Assembly (NCBI GenBank): GCA_004352715.1
Contig: SCFE01000077.1
Location: 157,837-221,836, forward strand
Length of the DNA stretch: 64,000 bases
From: Hofstenia miamia
Lineage: Eukaryota; Xenacoelomorpha; Acoela
Reading direction: 5' to 3'
Position numbers and translations under genes: made by a program. This document shows, piece after piece, positions 38,362-50,509 of this stretch (position 1 is the first letter of the stretch; every line of letters starts with the position of its first letter). The notes under the pieces are model-generated. The model saw only the letters and a program-made list of their open reading frames with translations, searched no databases and had not been told where the DNA came from.

Positions 38362-40559
38362 CTATCAATAATATTAAAGAAATCTTAGGCAACCAAATTG
38401 AACAAATATGTGTTTTGCACATGAATTTTATAACTTACGCCCCTTTGCATTGAAATATTTAATTACAAAAAATCGAATTCCCATTGCGATTAATTATGAG
38501 TATATAAAACGAGTATCAACCTTTGGGTTTACTAATTACATGAAAATTAACTGTAACTAAGTTTACAATTACAAACTTACTTTGCAGAAAGGAATCTTAA
38601 TTTGATAAAAATATCAAAAAAGGCAATCTAAAAATTATATTGAGAACACTTGCTTCTTCCTATTGCTCTTGCTTCAAACAATGTGATGATTTCTTAAAAC
38701 ACAAAGTTGGCAATTTTAAAATTTAAAAATTGTAATTCTATCCCAAAATATTGTAAGTTTTATATTTTTGATTTGCAAATTAGTGAATTATCTTTTTAAA
38801 ATTACATATTCTAAAATGCTTGCATTTCGTTTTGAAATTCTCCGCAATCAGAATCCTACGTGTATGTGGTTAGGGCACAAATATTCATTTATTAGGTTTG
38901 TATTTTCTATGAAAAAATATCAAACTTGTTATATCAAGTCACACAGTACTACAAACTGTAAAAACCATTTATGAATAAATTAATTTTGTTTCGCTTTTTA
39001 AAAAGTCTAGGTGTACTTGCAAAAAAGCATGGGTGATTTAACCGATATTTTTGTACCTGATTGTTGGTTTAGCAACCTAAATGCAATAAGGAACTTTTTC
39101 AAACAATATATTTTATTTAAATAAAGCTTCCGTTCTCATGTCTATTAAACTTGTTGACTTTTCAAATAAAGTATTAATAACCTTGTTACTTCCGTAAATC
39201 ACATTCTCTTGTGATTTTAATGAACGTTGCTGTTGCAATTATAAAAATTCTGTTTACAACAACCAGGAGATAAAGTTAATTAAATTTTAAAGTTTTTTAT
39301 GTTATGAAGCACAGTAAGTTATTCAAATATTTCTAGATTATAGATTATCACCCTTAGAACTAATGGATGGAGCACTCTGGTGATATAAATAGTATCATTT
39401 TTGAGCCCTAAACATAACTTGTAAGACAAAATCATGTCTGTTTCTCTCGGTTGTGTTTTGCTACCTAATATTTAAAACATTAGCAGCCATTCTTGCAATC
39501 AACATCAGGTGAAATGGTTATCAGAAGAATGTAGAACTTACATTAATAAGAAATAACAGATGCCAATTTTTTGAGAACATGTTATACTGAAATGGAATAT
39601 TCAAAAATTTGAATTTTATATACGTATTTCAACAACATATATTAAATACAAAAATAAATATCTTCCTTTTCTACTCATAGATAAAATTTCTTCTGCCTTT
39701 TAAATTTTTCACGCAATGTCAGCATATTTGAACTTAAAAATTTGTTCCTTTAAGTGTAAGTCGGTGGCATATAATAATTTCACCTAGCACTTCTAATTGC
39801 TTAAAATTCCATTAAAATTATATATGAATGGATTTAGCTAATTTTAATTGAGTACTATTTACTTATATTTCTAAATATAACTGCATAATCTCCAAATTAT
39901 ATTTCTTAATTTCCTAGTAATTTGCAAACTGCAATGGTGGCGCAAGCTTATACAATCAAATATGATTTTTATGAATTAGTAATTTTTTTATTTAATCATA
40001 TTAGTATCAAAAACAAATATCTAAATTAAATGAAGTAAACTAAAAGGAATGACATTGCATTTAATAAAAATAATATTCAGAATTTATTGAAAATGCAAAT
40101 ATATAATAATATGAGTTTATCAGGAAGATTAATAATGTTTCAATTATCACAAAAATGGGAAACCATTACTCCTATTCGACCTGAGCTTTTTGCAAGAATT
40201 TCCTCAAATAGTTATGGAACATTCCTATTGAGATTTGGTGACTCTTTCTATTTTCTCTAGATATCTGTTCATCTTATGAATGATATTGTAATTCAACCGG
40301 GTCTATAGAATACCGATTTCTTTTAAAAAAAACTTTTTATGATTAGTGCGGAAAAAAGCAAGTATAGTAATTAGGAAAATTATATTTATAGCTTAGCAAT
40401 GAACATCTCAAAGCATTTCCAATTGCTAAGACTAATATTTCAAAAAATTCAAATTTTAAATTGGATTATGCCATCAAAAAGCACATGATGGCATCTAGTT
40501 TCTGAACATTTTAATTTGATGGTGGTACTACTACTACTAGGCTTTATTAAACTGTGGAT
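38362..40559. other. anonymous AT-rich DNA
   Basis: Nothing recognised. One open stretch of 68 codons (38768-38974) has no domain. Confidence 0.45.
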
Positions 40560-41154
40560 AAGTATACATATGCATATGTTTGAACTTTCCAGGGTTAAGT
40601 GCGCCAATAGAACAGAGCCACGTAGTCAAATATCTGGGAGTGGAAATAGACAAAAAATCTTCATTGTCAGCAGTTTGTAAGCTTCAAAATCAAAAAAATG
40701 GCATCGTCAATCCAATACCTCAATACCTTGAGATGTGTCGTCCAGGGAAAGCAGATCATAAATACCCTTATAAAGAGCTAGCTTGCATATGCTTGCGTAC
40801 TACTAAATGGAATACCACTGAAACAACAAGTGCGATTAAATACTATCTTTAACAGGTCAATCTCTACGATGTTTTCTGTCAAATGGCAGCAAACCAGAAG
40901 GATTCTTAAACATCACAAAATATGGGCGCCCAGTTACTACATTCAATACTTGAGCCTAGTGAATCTTTATAGACAAATTAATGTTATGAGCACCCAAAAT
41001 CTTTTCAATAGCAAATTTATAATGAATCAAAGAACAAATAAATGCTTTAACAAATATAGAATTAGGGAGTCGGCATGGCAAAAATCTTACACAGTAATTA
41101 CTACAAACCTGTGGTACAATTTAGACAATAATATAAGAAACGCAAAGAACATAA
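40560..41154 (+). mobile_element. LINE fragment, RT C-terminal region, broken
   Basis: Plus-strand reading gives HVVKYLGVEIDKK, the thumb/C-terminal RT signature also present at 1.9 kb (YLGVQID). The following helix is split among frames. A third piece from 40830 continues as a C-terminal domain (RLNTIFNRSISTMF, then ILKHHKIWAPSYYIQYLSLVNLYRQIN), typical of the region after RT in jockey/CR1-like elements. At least two frameshifts and a stop separate the parts, so the copy is inactive. The 3' end disappears into the 1000-N gap at 41155. Same orientation and spacing of motifs as the 1.5-2.2-kb fragment suggest one family. Confidence 0.8.
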
Positions 41155-42154
41155 NNNNNNNNNNNNNNNNNNNNNNNNNNNNNNNNNNNNNNNNNNNNNN
41201 NNNNNNNNNNNNNNNNNNNNNNNNNNNNNNNNNNNNNNNNNNNNNNNNNNNNNNNNNNNNNNNNNNNNNNNNNNNNNNNNNNNNNNNNNNNNNNNNNNNN
41301 NNNNNNNNNNNNNNNNNNNNNNNNNNNNNNNNNNNNNNNNNNNNNNNNNNNNNNNNNNNNNNNNNNNNNNNNNNNNNNNNNNNNNNNNNNNNNNNNNNNN
41401 NNNNNNNNNNNNNNNNNNNNNNNNNNNNNNNNNNNNNNNNNNNNNNNNNNNNNNNNNNNNNNNNNNNNNNNNNNNNNNNNNNNNNNNNNNNNNNNNNNNN
41501 NNNNNNNNNNNNNNNNNNNNNNNNNNNNNNNNNNNNNNNNNNNNNNNNNNNNNNNNNNNNNNNNNNNNNNNNNNNNNNNNNNNNNNNNNNNNNNNNNNNN
41601 NNNNNNNNNNNNNNNNNNNNNNNNNNNNNNNNNNNNNNNNNNNNNNNNNNNNNNNNNNNNNNNNNNNNNNNNNNNNNNNNNNNNNNNNNNNNNNNNNNNN
41701 NNNNNNNNNNNNNNNNNNNNNNNNNNNNNNNNNNNNNNNNNNNNNNNNNNNNNNNNNNNNNNNNNNNNNNNNNNNNNNNNNNNNNNNNNNNNNNNNNNNN
41801 NNNNNNNNNNNNNNNNNNNNNNNNNNNNNNNNNNNNNNNNNNNNNNNNNNNNNNNNNNNNNNNNNNNNNNNNNNNNNNNNNNNNNNNNNNNNNNNNNNNN
41901 NNNNNNNNNNNNNNNNNNNNNNNNNNNNNNNNNNNNNNNNNNNNNNNNNNNNNNNNNNNNNNNNNNNNNNNNNNNNNNNNNNNNNNNNNNNNNNNNNNNN
42001 NNNNNNNNNNNNNNNNNNNNNNNNNNNNNNNNNNNNNNNNNNNNNNNNNNNNNNNNNNNNNNNNNNNNNNNNNNNNNNNNNNNNNNNNNNNNNNNNNNNN
42101 NNNNNNNNNNNNNNNNNNNNNNNNNNNNNNNNNNNNNNNNNNNNNNNNNNNNNN
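41155..42154. other. assembly gap of exactly 1000 N
   Basis: The round length, shared with the gap at 59361-60360, suggests a placeholder of unknown size. It separates a LINE fragment from copy B of the 23.8-kb segment, so adjacency across it is not proven. Confidence 0.95.
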
Positions 42155-43094
42155 GTATGTCGGCGGTCTAACTCAAATATCAACACTCACCCTGGTTTGA
42201 AAGGAGGCATCATGAAAAGAAAAAGTTGGTTTTATGATGTGTAATCTGGTTTTGCACTTACCACAAATATGATAAGTTACACTGATTGGTGCATAAAATG
42301 CAGAAATTACTATTTCCCAATAAGGTCACATTGAAACACAAGCTAGCTTATGTCTAAATCAAGTTTATATCATTGCTATAGATATTTGGTTTATTGCATG
42401 CCATCTTGTAAATTATTTTTTGACAAATTGTTGGCAATTTGCAAAAAAATCGACGCACTATATACAAGAGAACTTATTAATTAATCACTTAACATTATAT
42501 CTCACAAATGTAAAGGTTCTCTATTCTTGACATCTTTAATGTATCTCAATGAGAACAATTTACTACAAACTTCACAGAAGAAAAAAGGAAAATCAACAAA
42601 CGATTAGTCACATAAGTTTGTCTTTCACATGATAAATTTGGCTTTAAAATTTTTTACATCGCTCTTGCCTATTATTTAACAAGCATTTTAAAATAAGATT
42701 TTTAAAATAAGATTATAAAAATGGAGTATTGAATGAATCAGTAAGAAATATCTGCATAAACAAATTAAGAAGCAGAACTATAAATTTGCTTAGCTTAATA
42801 AAGGCTCGTTTTGGGCTCATTGTGTATCCAATGCAGTGTTAGAAGCTTTGCTCATTGGTAAGTCTGGTAGCAATAATTGTATTAATCTCTGAATCAAATA
42901 CATGTGTGACTATATGCATCAATGGATGAGTAAGTCTGATATTAAAGAAGACAAATTCTCGACATGAAAAGAACGGAGAAGATGCTTTTTTTCTCATGCA
43001 AATATTTACAAAATATTACAGAAAAGTATTACAAGCTTTATATGGAATTCTTAACGTCGATGCCCATATTTTAAAAGTAACGACGTAAAAGGGA
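42155..43094. repeat. 0.94-kb segment recurring from 23761 (copy B)
   Basis: Same sequence as 23761-24893 minus the 194-bp tandem unit. It starts directly at a gap edge and ends in a TA run interrupted by another gap. Either a dispersed segmental copy or a misplaced contig end. Confidence 0.9.
42585..42866 (-). mobile_element. CGAGCC-ended MITE, decayed copy inside copy B
   Basis: Counterpart of the element at 24385-24666 carried along by the larger duplication, not an independent insertion. It ends at AAGTCTG like the other copies. Confidence 0.65.
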
Positions 43095-43118
43095 TATATA
43101 TATATATACATATATATA

Positions 43119-43150
<32 letters not shown>

Positions 43151-43291
43151 NNNNNNNNNNNNNNNNNNNNNNNNNNNNNNNNNNNNNNNNNNNNNNNNNN
43201 NNNNNNNNNNNNNNNNNNNNNNNNNNNNNNNNNNNNNNNNNNNNNNNNNNNNNNNNNNNNNNNNNNNNNNNNNNNNNNNNNNNNNNATATA

Positions 43292-43332
<41 letters not shown>

Positions 43333-43385
43333 AGATTAGGTAGATATAATAATATATATATATAATAATAATAATAATAATATAT
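43095..43385. other. (TA)n tracts flanking a 136-base gap, then TAA repeats
   Basis: A TA run with scattered CA/TG interruptions leads to N bases at 43151-43286 and resumes after them to about 43330. A TAA trinucleotide run follows near 43363-43382. Confidence 0.9.
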
Positions 43386-46300
43386 ATAATAATAAAAACA
43401 GAACCCGAGCATTGCTAGTTAGACTCCATTAGACTATACTAGCAAAGAATGTACTAAAAAATGTTGCGAATCTTAAGCATTCTAATCATTTTAAATTTAG
43501 GTATATTTTTCAAAGGGACTTAGTAAAGCTGAACAAAAACAAGAAAATGAGATATTAAAGAAAGGAAAGAATTAATTCAATCTGGTGAAATTGAAGCTGC
43601 TAACCTAAAGATTATGGATTCAAAGTTTTATCGTAGAGAAGGCGCGAAAATGGATTCAAGTAAAAAGTGATTGACTTGTGACTAAGCAAAAGAATTCACT
43701 TCCCTTAATTTAGTATTAGTATTATAGCGTATTTATAGTTTAATTCAAACTGTCTCAAATAATCATTCAATTTCTTTAAATGGACAATTTTTTTAGGTAT
43801 GCAGAATGTGAACTTTTTGTACATTAATATATTATTTATCAAGGTTTTTTGAATATTGTATATATTATTTCCATTAAATTTTCCCATTAATGTTTGAAAC
43901 ATGGTGTGTTAGGTTGACATGGGTATGCCACATTACAGTCCTTGTACAGATATATATTTTGTGTAAATTGAATTTCAAATGGCAGCAAATGTGTAGATAA
44001 ATTTCAGCCTCGGGTTTCTATGACAAAAACATGATGCGAACAGCACGCTGAGCTTATACTAATTCAATCAATAAGTAAATAGCTTTACCGAATTTTTCTC
44101 GTAGATTCTATCTGTATTGGTCAATAATAAAAGTGAAGTTCGCATTTTGTTAGTGTTATCCAAATCCATGGTCCATGCAGATGTGTTAAATTGTATAATA
44201 TTTGGAATACACTAAAATATGTACTAATGAAACACAACTGATAACATGAAATTTTGATGTAGTTTATAGGCAAAACCTCAATGGCTTTCAAAGGAAATAT
44301 TTGTCTTACTTCATTAATATTTCGTTGTTTTATAGAGAGAATTAATTGCATTCTATTAAATATATAATTTTCAATTTCCACAAATATCAGAATTGCAAAA
44401 AGCGTTGAAATTAGGGCTTCCAAATTAAATAATTTTGTCAATATTTGTAGATATAATACATTTTATAAAAATTTTGCCCGATTATTTCTAAAAAGAATTG
44501 CTCTAAAGATATCAAATATTTAATTGGTTATAATGCATGTATTAGTGTACCAAATGACTTACCTCCCAAACCGTTCAGAGGAATTTCTTTGAAATCTGTA
44601 AATGATGCCTGCTTGATGATAACAAAACGAGTATTTGAATGATAACGTAATATCAAGATTAACTAAGCATTCACTAATTGAAGACGGCTGCAATTAAATT
44701 AAAAATAAGAAAAACAAAGGAGTGCTTTTCCTTAATCCAGAGTTTGACGAAAAATGGCTTCTCCCTCATTCATTGTTAGAATTTAATTTTGTTAAAAAAT
44801 ATCACTTATGTTCTTCATACTGATAAAGTATTCAATTAAATTATCTCAGGATAATTTCATGAAAATCAATTAGTAACTGGCATAACGCTTGACGATTCAC
44901 AAAGTTATAAAGTTCAGTTTTAACCTATAGAAATCTGGTAGAGATAGATTTACTGCAAAAGCGCCTAATCTCATTTGAATGAGTGCCATCAATTTTTAGT
45001 GTGATAAAAAACTTATAGAATTACTAGAAATTAAGCAGGCAGCAGTGCTATACCTAATTAGCTTCAATGCTTCTCAGTTCATGAATTCGTTTCCCTATAG
45101 GTTTTCACTTAAAAACCTTACCCCATAACTTCCCACCCGACCTACCAAACACCACATTGTAAGGATAGTAAATGTATACTTTGCGAATGGTGATGACAAA
45201 TACTGTGAAGAAAAGTATTTGCGTGATGAGAATAGTAAATTAATTGTTCTAAGTATATATTAAATGTAACAAAATTATTTCTTATAGCACTTTTATTTTA
45301 TATAATTATTTTAATAATAAAGTATATATATATATAGTAATTATCAACTGTTCTAAATTATGTTGCGACCGAAATTTCCACAGAAATCTGTAACGAAACT
45401 ATAGCTATTTCAAGGAAAATTGAGAAGAATTGACAGGTCAAACTACTTCAGTGAATGAGTAGATTACATTTCAAAAAGTGCACTCATTTTTATTGTGTGT
45501 AAATTATTTTAAAACTATGAGTTGGCTATCATGTAATGTGATGCTTCTTAAAAATCCATTGTGTGCAAAACCTCGGAAAAAAACAAAATTACCATAATGT
45601 CAAAATTCATTTACTCAGACGTTCTGGCCATTCTTCACAATAGTAGATGCATTATCGGTTCTTCTTCAAATAAAAGTTATTGGGTATTATTTTAATATTA
45701 CGTATTCATTTTGTACTAATAAATTTCATTCCATGATGTCGTTAATGAATACAGTATTGTTTTATACGCTTTTGGGGAAACCACACAGTGTCGAATTTCG
45801 GACGTCTTTATTTGAATTGGAAACAACGACCGATAATCTTTGTTATGTACACAAAGAATGGATTGAATAAAGTAAATAATATATTGCATTGTTCATTGTA
45901 ACCTTAAGGATCTCGCTTTCAAAAATGACCTTTCATTGCATTTAAAGAATTGACAGTGTTGCTATAAATTTCGGACATCGGATTTAAATGGTCCTTTAAA
46001 AAAAGAAATATTTGTAAGATTAGCAAAAAATATTGTATTTCTGTAATTCGTCTTACCCTAAAATATAAGAGTCAGTTCCTTTGAAAGATCTCAAGAGACA
46101 ATTGAAGCAATCCTTACCCATTATATTTTTATTAAGCTAATAAAAATTTCTTTTATTCTTGGATTTAGTATTTAACTTTAATCCTTTCATCGAAATTATT
46201 GAATTGAAAAAATTAAATGCCTTGAGCTCACTTGGGGTTGTTTGTTGATTGGCTCACTGATATTGAATTGCTGCCAAACGCTTGTTGGAATGTGTTTACC

Positions 46301-47579
46301 ATTAACTAAACAGCATATCAGAAGTATTTCGAAATCTTAAACTTTATTTTATATAGCATTTTGTACATATTGCACTCCGCTATATTCAGCAAAATGGCAA
46401 AAAATGAAAAATATACATATAGCCAAGGGCATACCACAGATGAATTATATTAGAAATTAGAAGTGTCAAGCAATAATTTCAAAAGCTTGTTTCGATTCTA
46501 ATATTGTACAAAAGAGTCTCAAATTGTTCGCTTAAGAGAAACATGATACGAATAATATTTGCATTTTTGTTGCGGGGTACATATAATGGAAGTTTTTGTT
46601 CTTAATAATTTTCAAAACAGAATTAAAATAGGTTACGTATGAAAAGCAAAGCTCAATAAAATATGTTTTTCATAGGCTCTAGATGAACAAACGCAGTAAA
46701 TTTTTTAGAATCGTTTTAAAATTTATGTTACACATTTCAATGGTTAATAAACAATTTGACTTACATTCGAATTATCCAACTTCCGATTACTAATACTATT
46801 GCCTAACATAAAAAATTTTTAAATTACAAATTATTTGCTTAATTATGAAGAGTTTGTGTAATCCTTTCAATTAATAAAAATGCACAACCTTTACAATTGC
46901 TTAAGCTAATGGTAAAGCAAACTCATGGAAATGGGCCTAGCCAAGCATAATATCCCGTCACATACATGCAGATTTCTATCTATATTTCCATATATATATG
47001 TATATATATATATATATACTATTTAAGGCCATTTTTAAATTTTTTTCTTATTTTTAGCGAGAGTCACAAAATGGTACGAAGAACGTACCTTTTTTTGCAA
47101 GCCCATATTTTGTATGAAAGATATTTTAAATAGTGTTTTAATATTTTTGGATAACATTGTAAAAAATACACTATTTTTCAGAAAAAGTTTGATGCCTTGT
47201 CTATGACTTTTACTACTAAAGTAAAACCTTTTGGATGCCTATTGTTCCATTTGTTTTATTGTGACACACATTTTTACATTTATTATATAACAAAACTGAT
47301 TTTATTATATAATTTCATAAATTTGGCATAGTTTAGCGAATTATTTTTAAAATGTTATTAAGTAAAACTGAAGATTGATATGATGAAGAATTTCATGGCT
47401 ACAGCTCATGCTATAGAATATGTCGTAGCAATTTAATATTTAACAAAACCCTATTGACATATCTAGGTTTACTGTTTCCTCTGTGTAGATAAAAGCTAAA
47501 CGTTTTCATTAAATTTTACATTTGGATTAGTTAACTAATCTCCAAATACTTTCAGTGCAAGTCATTTATGCCATAATAA
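43386..47579. other. anonymous AT-rich DNA
   Basis: The longest stop-free stretch is 106 codons on the minus strand (44121-44441), low-complexity and without a domain. A short TA run lies near 46989-47017. No repeat with defined ends and no exon was recognised. Confidence 0.45.
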
Positions 47580-47920
47580 GTGAAGTGCAGGTTTGTCAAC
47601 GAGCCGAGCTTCTAACGAGCCGAGCCGAGCTTGAGCAGAGTATTGAATATATAACTAGCCAAAAACGAGCCTTTTTTAAGCAAAGCAAATTTATGACACA
47701 CCTTGTTAATTTGATTATGCAGATTTTTTTTATTTTTTCATTCAATATGCCATTCTTATAATCTTATTTTAGAAATGTTTATTAAATAATAGGAAGAGCT
47801 ATGTAAAAAATATTGGGCTGAAAGGAGCCTCATTGAAAGATTTTATGTGGCGAGTCAAGCCGAGCCAAACTTATTCAAAATTTTAATGATTCGAGGGCAG
47901 CTTAGAAGTCTGGTGAGGTG
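47580..47920 (+). mobile_element. CGAGCC-ended MITE with 8-bp hAT-type target duplication
   Basis: Element body 47588-47912 (325 bp). The left end starts CAGGTTTGTCAACGAGCC and continues with repeated CGAGC modules. The right end holds a GGCGAGTCAAGCCGAGCC block and finishes AGTCTG. Immediately outside are GTGAAGTG (47580-47587) and GTGAGGTG (47913-47920), matching at 7 of 8 positions. CAG...CTG termini plus 8-bp target duplications are diagnostic of hAT superfamily elements. The interior is AT-rich and noncoding, so it would need transposase in trans. It is the same family as 52833-53172, in opposite orientation. Confidence 0.85.
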
Positions 47921-50293
47921 TCATTATCTTTGATCATTGCTAAAAGATAAAGTGATTCCAACACAGAAAGAATTGAGAAAAATAGTGTAGACGATCTTGT
48001 CGCATGCGTAGATGATCACGTTTCTAGAACAATCTATATAGAACAACAGGATGTCACTGAATATCCGAATTGTACATCATTTTCTGTTTCTTACTAACGG
48101 TGACTTGATAAAGTATTAATATCTTACGATGAATATGTGAAATTAAAGAATTATGACTTGTAGTATGAAATTTTTGATATAATATAAAAAAAGGTGTTTG
48201 GTTGCGCAGTGTGAATTAAAGTCTATTCCAAATTCACCCTGAAAGTAAAGGAAACATCATGTTCACAAAGAGAAAAAGTGTTTGTGTGTTGGAATCTATC
48301 CACCATCTTTCTAAAAGAAAAACGAAAATGATTCAACAAATGCAGATTTAATATTTTGAAGAATCAGCAACGGATGTAAATTGCGAGTATCAATCGTGAC
48401 AAAATTGAAACAACTGGGACATAAAGCCCCAAAATTATTTTAGATAAACGCAGCCACCGTATTTCTGATATCCTCAAAATTATAAATTCACAAAACAGCA
48501 AGTATGTGCCATCAACAATCACATATTTAAAAAGAAACTCTTTATCAAACATTAGACAACAAAATTCAAGATGTATATGACTTTTGCAGAAAAAATAGAA
48601 CATTCAGTTCATAAAGAAATTAGTTGGCGTCAATTTTACTCTAAACATTTAAATGTAACTGCTATGAAATATTCGAAATTTTTATTAATTAAGCTAAGCG
48701 ATAGCATAATTTATTATAGTACATAGTTTCCCTCATTCATGCTAAACCAAATTTTTAATCATTTGTTGAATAGAATAAATAAATTGATGAATTACTATTA
48801 GACATATATTTCTTTAGTTAATTTTATTTATATAAATCTAAATAACTCCCACTTTTGAAAATTTTATCAAAAGTTCACTGATTCATGATACAAGTTTATT
48901 AAGTTAGAAAAAGTAATATCCCTAGTTTTAAAAAGCGAAGTTCTAAGAACCTGCTACTACTTCTAAAATCATGTAGTTGCTATCTTAAATGTACTGGTTA
49001 CCTCAATATCAAAATTCTCAAAATATCGTCCAATTTAATAGTTAAGGCCCGAGCTGTATACCATTTGTACTGCTTCAAAAAACTCAAAAAGCCCATATAA
49101 ACGTTCCCAGGTTTTCTTTATTCCCTTGTCAAGATAACAATCTGTTAAAGTGATTGTGTGTTTGTACAGATAGTTATCTGACAATATATAAATAGAAAAA
49201 GTCTATTCCATTTCTTTCTAGTAATTGAAATTGTTAATGAGTCTTAATGCAGAAGTTTTGATTAATTAAAAGTTTACTACTAAGAATAAATAAATCATTA
49301 CTAACCCTAATATATACACATGCAGTAATACTGAACTTGGTTTAATCATTAAGACCAGGATAGATTGCAGAGAATCAGGATCAGAATTACAAATGTTTTA
49401 TACACCAACTATTAGATTCAAGAGAAAATCACTGTTTGACAAAAAACAGCAGACACAAGCCTATTAAATACGATTACATTTTTTTCAATAAGCCTACTGT
49501 ACGTTTAGTGCCTCCCTATATAATTCGATGCAACCTTTGATTATAAGCTACTATGTAGAGATAAATACTGCCCTTTATATCCAAAAACGACAAAATCTTT
49601 CATATTTAATTAGTCACAGTCTCATTTTATTGTAGAAGATGATTTCAAAAACTTTCAAGAGCTGTTTTGAGCATAATTTGTCATATATTTTTTAAAAATT
49701 ACAGGCATACTCGGACATACCCGATTTTTGAACTTAAATTAACATGAATGTTTTGACTAATTTTGAAAGCATTTAGTTTAGTGATAAATCTCTCATTTAA
49801 AAACCCGGTAAACGATTTCAGTCACTTTTCCTGAAATGTCAAAAGCGATCTTCACATTTTTGTCAGAGATTGCAGGTCTTACGCTCATGCCTCTTGCGGT
49901 CTGTAGGGCTACACTTATCAGAATCTAAACATACTTGCATGCAAGAACAGCAAGGATGTATTAAGTGAGTCAGGATGCCTATAAGTTTAAAATTGAGTAT
50001 TGGATATATCCAAGGCTCTCAACAGCACTGCAATTTACAGCAAATAAATTTCAGGCATATTGGCCTATTATTTGTGTTGTTCACACTCTGTCAATGCTTA
50101 TCAATCCTTTCAACAGGGACGTTCAGATTTCAGACCAGTGCTTTTATTTATGTTTAAATTTGTTTTTTGTTCAATGTTTTGTAGATATTTTGTCCATTTT
50201 AAAATTCATCTTGAAGTTCCTGTTTAGTTTTTAATATTTTCTTTCAAAGTACACTGCCTTTCTCTTAACTCTGTTTAAAAACAATGTTTTTGT
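47921..50293. other. anonymous AT-rich DNA
   Basis: Open stretches of up to 89 codons (49965-50234 plus; 48364-48603 minus) lack recognisable domains. No repeats with clear ends were found. Confidence 0.45.
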
Positions 50294-50509
50294 CTCCTAT
50301 CCAGTGGCGAATGCAAGAGGGGATATGGTGGAATGCCCTCCTTAATTTTTTTTCAAACTTATTTAGATTTGTTAAATTCAAACTTTTCGGCAAAAAATTT
50401 AAAATATTTAAGAAACTAAGTCAGCAAATGCATTTTTAGAGCTAATTTTCTAATATTTTCACATCATTAAGGTTCGTCAAAATACCCAGCGTACACCCCT
50501 GATCCTATC
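50294..50509. mobile_element. 200-bp hAT-type MITE with 8-bp target duplication
   Basis: Element body 50302-50501 begins CAGTGGCGAATGCAAG and ends GTACACCCCTG, whose inverted form CAGGGGTGTAC resembles many hAT ends. The terminal inverted repeats are short and imperfect. Flanks are CTCCTATC (50294-50301) and ATCCTATC (50502-50509), identical at 7 of 8 positions. The interior is AT-rich and noncoding. It is a different family from the CGAGCC-ended elements. A possible single relative of the right terminus lies at 37304 (CAGGGGTGTAC). Confidence 0.75.

Noticed and set aside
44121-44441. 106-codon minus-strand open stretch
   Set aside because: Composition dominated by I, L, F, N and K as in random AT-rich DNA, with no domain or splice context.
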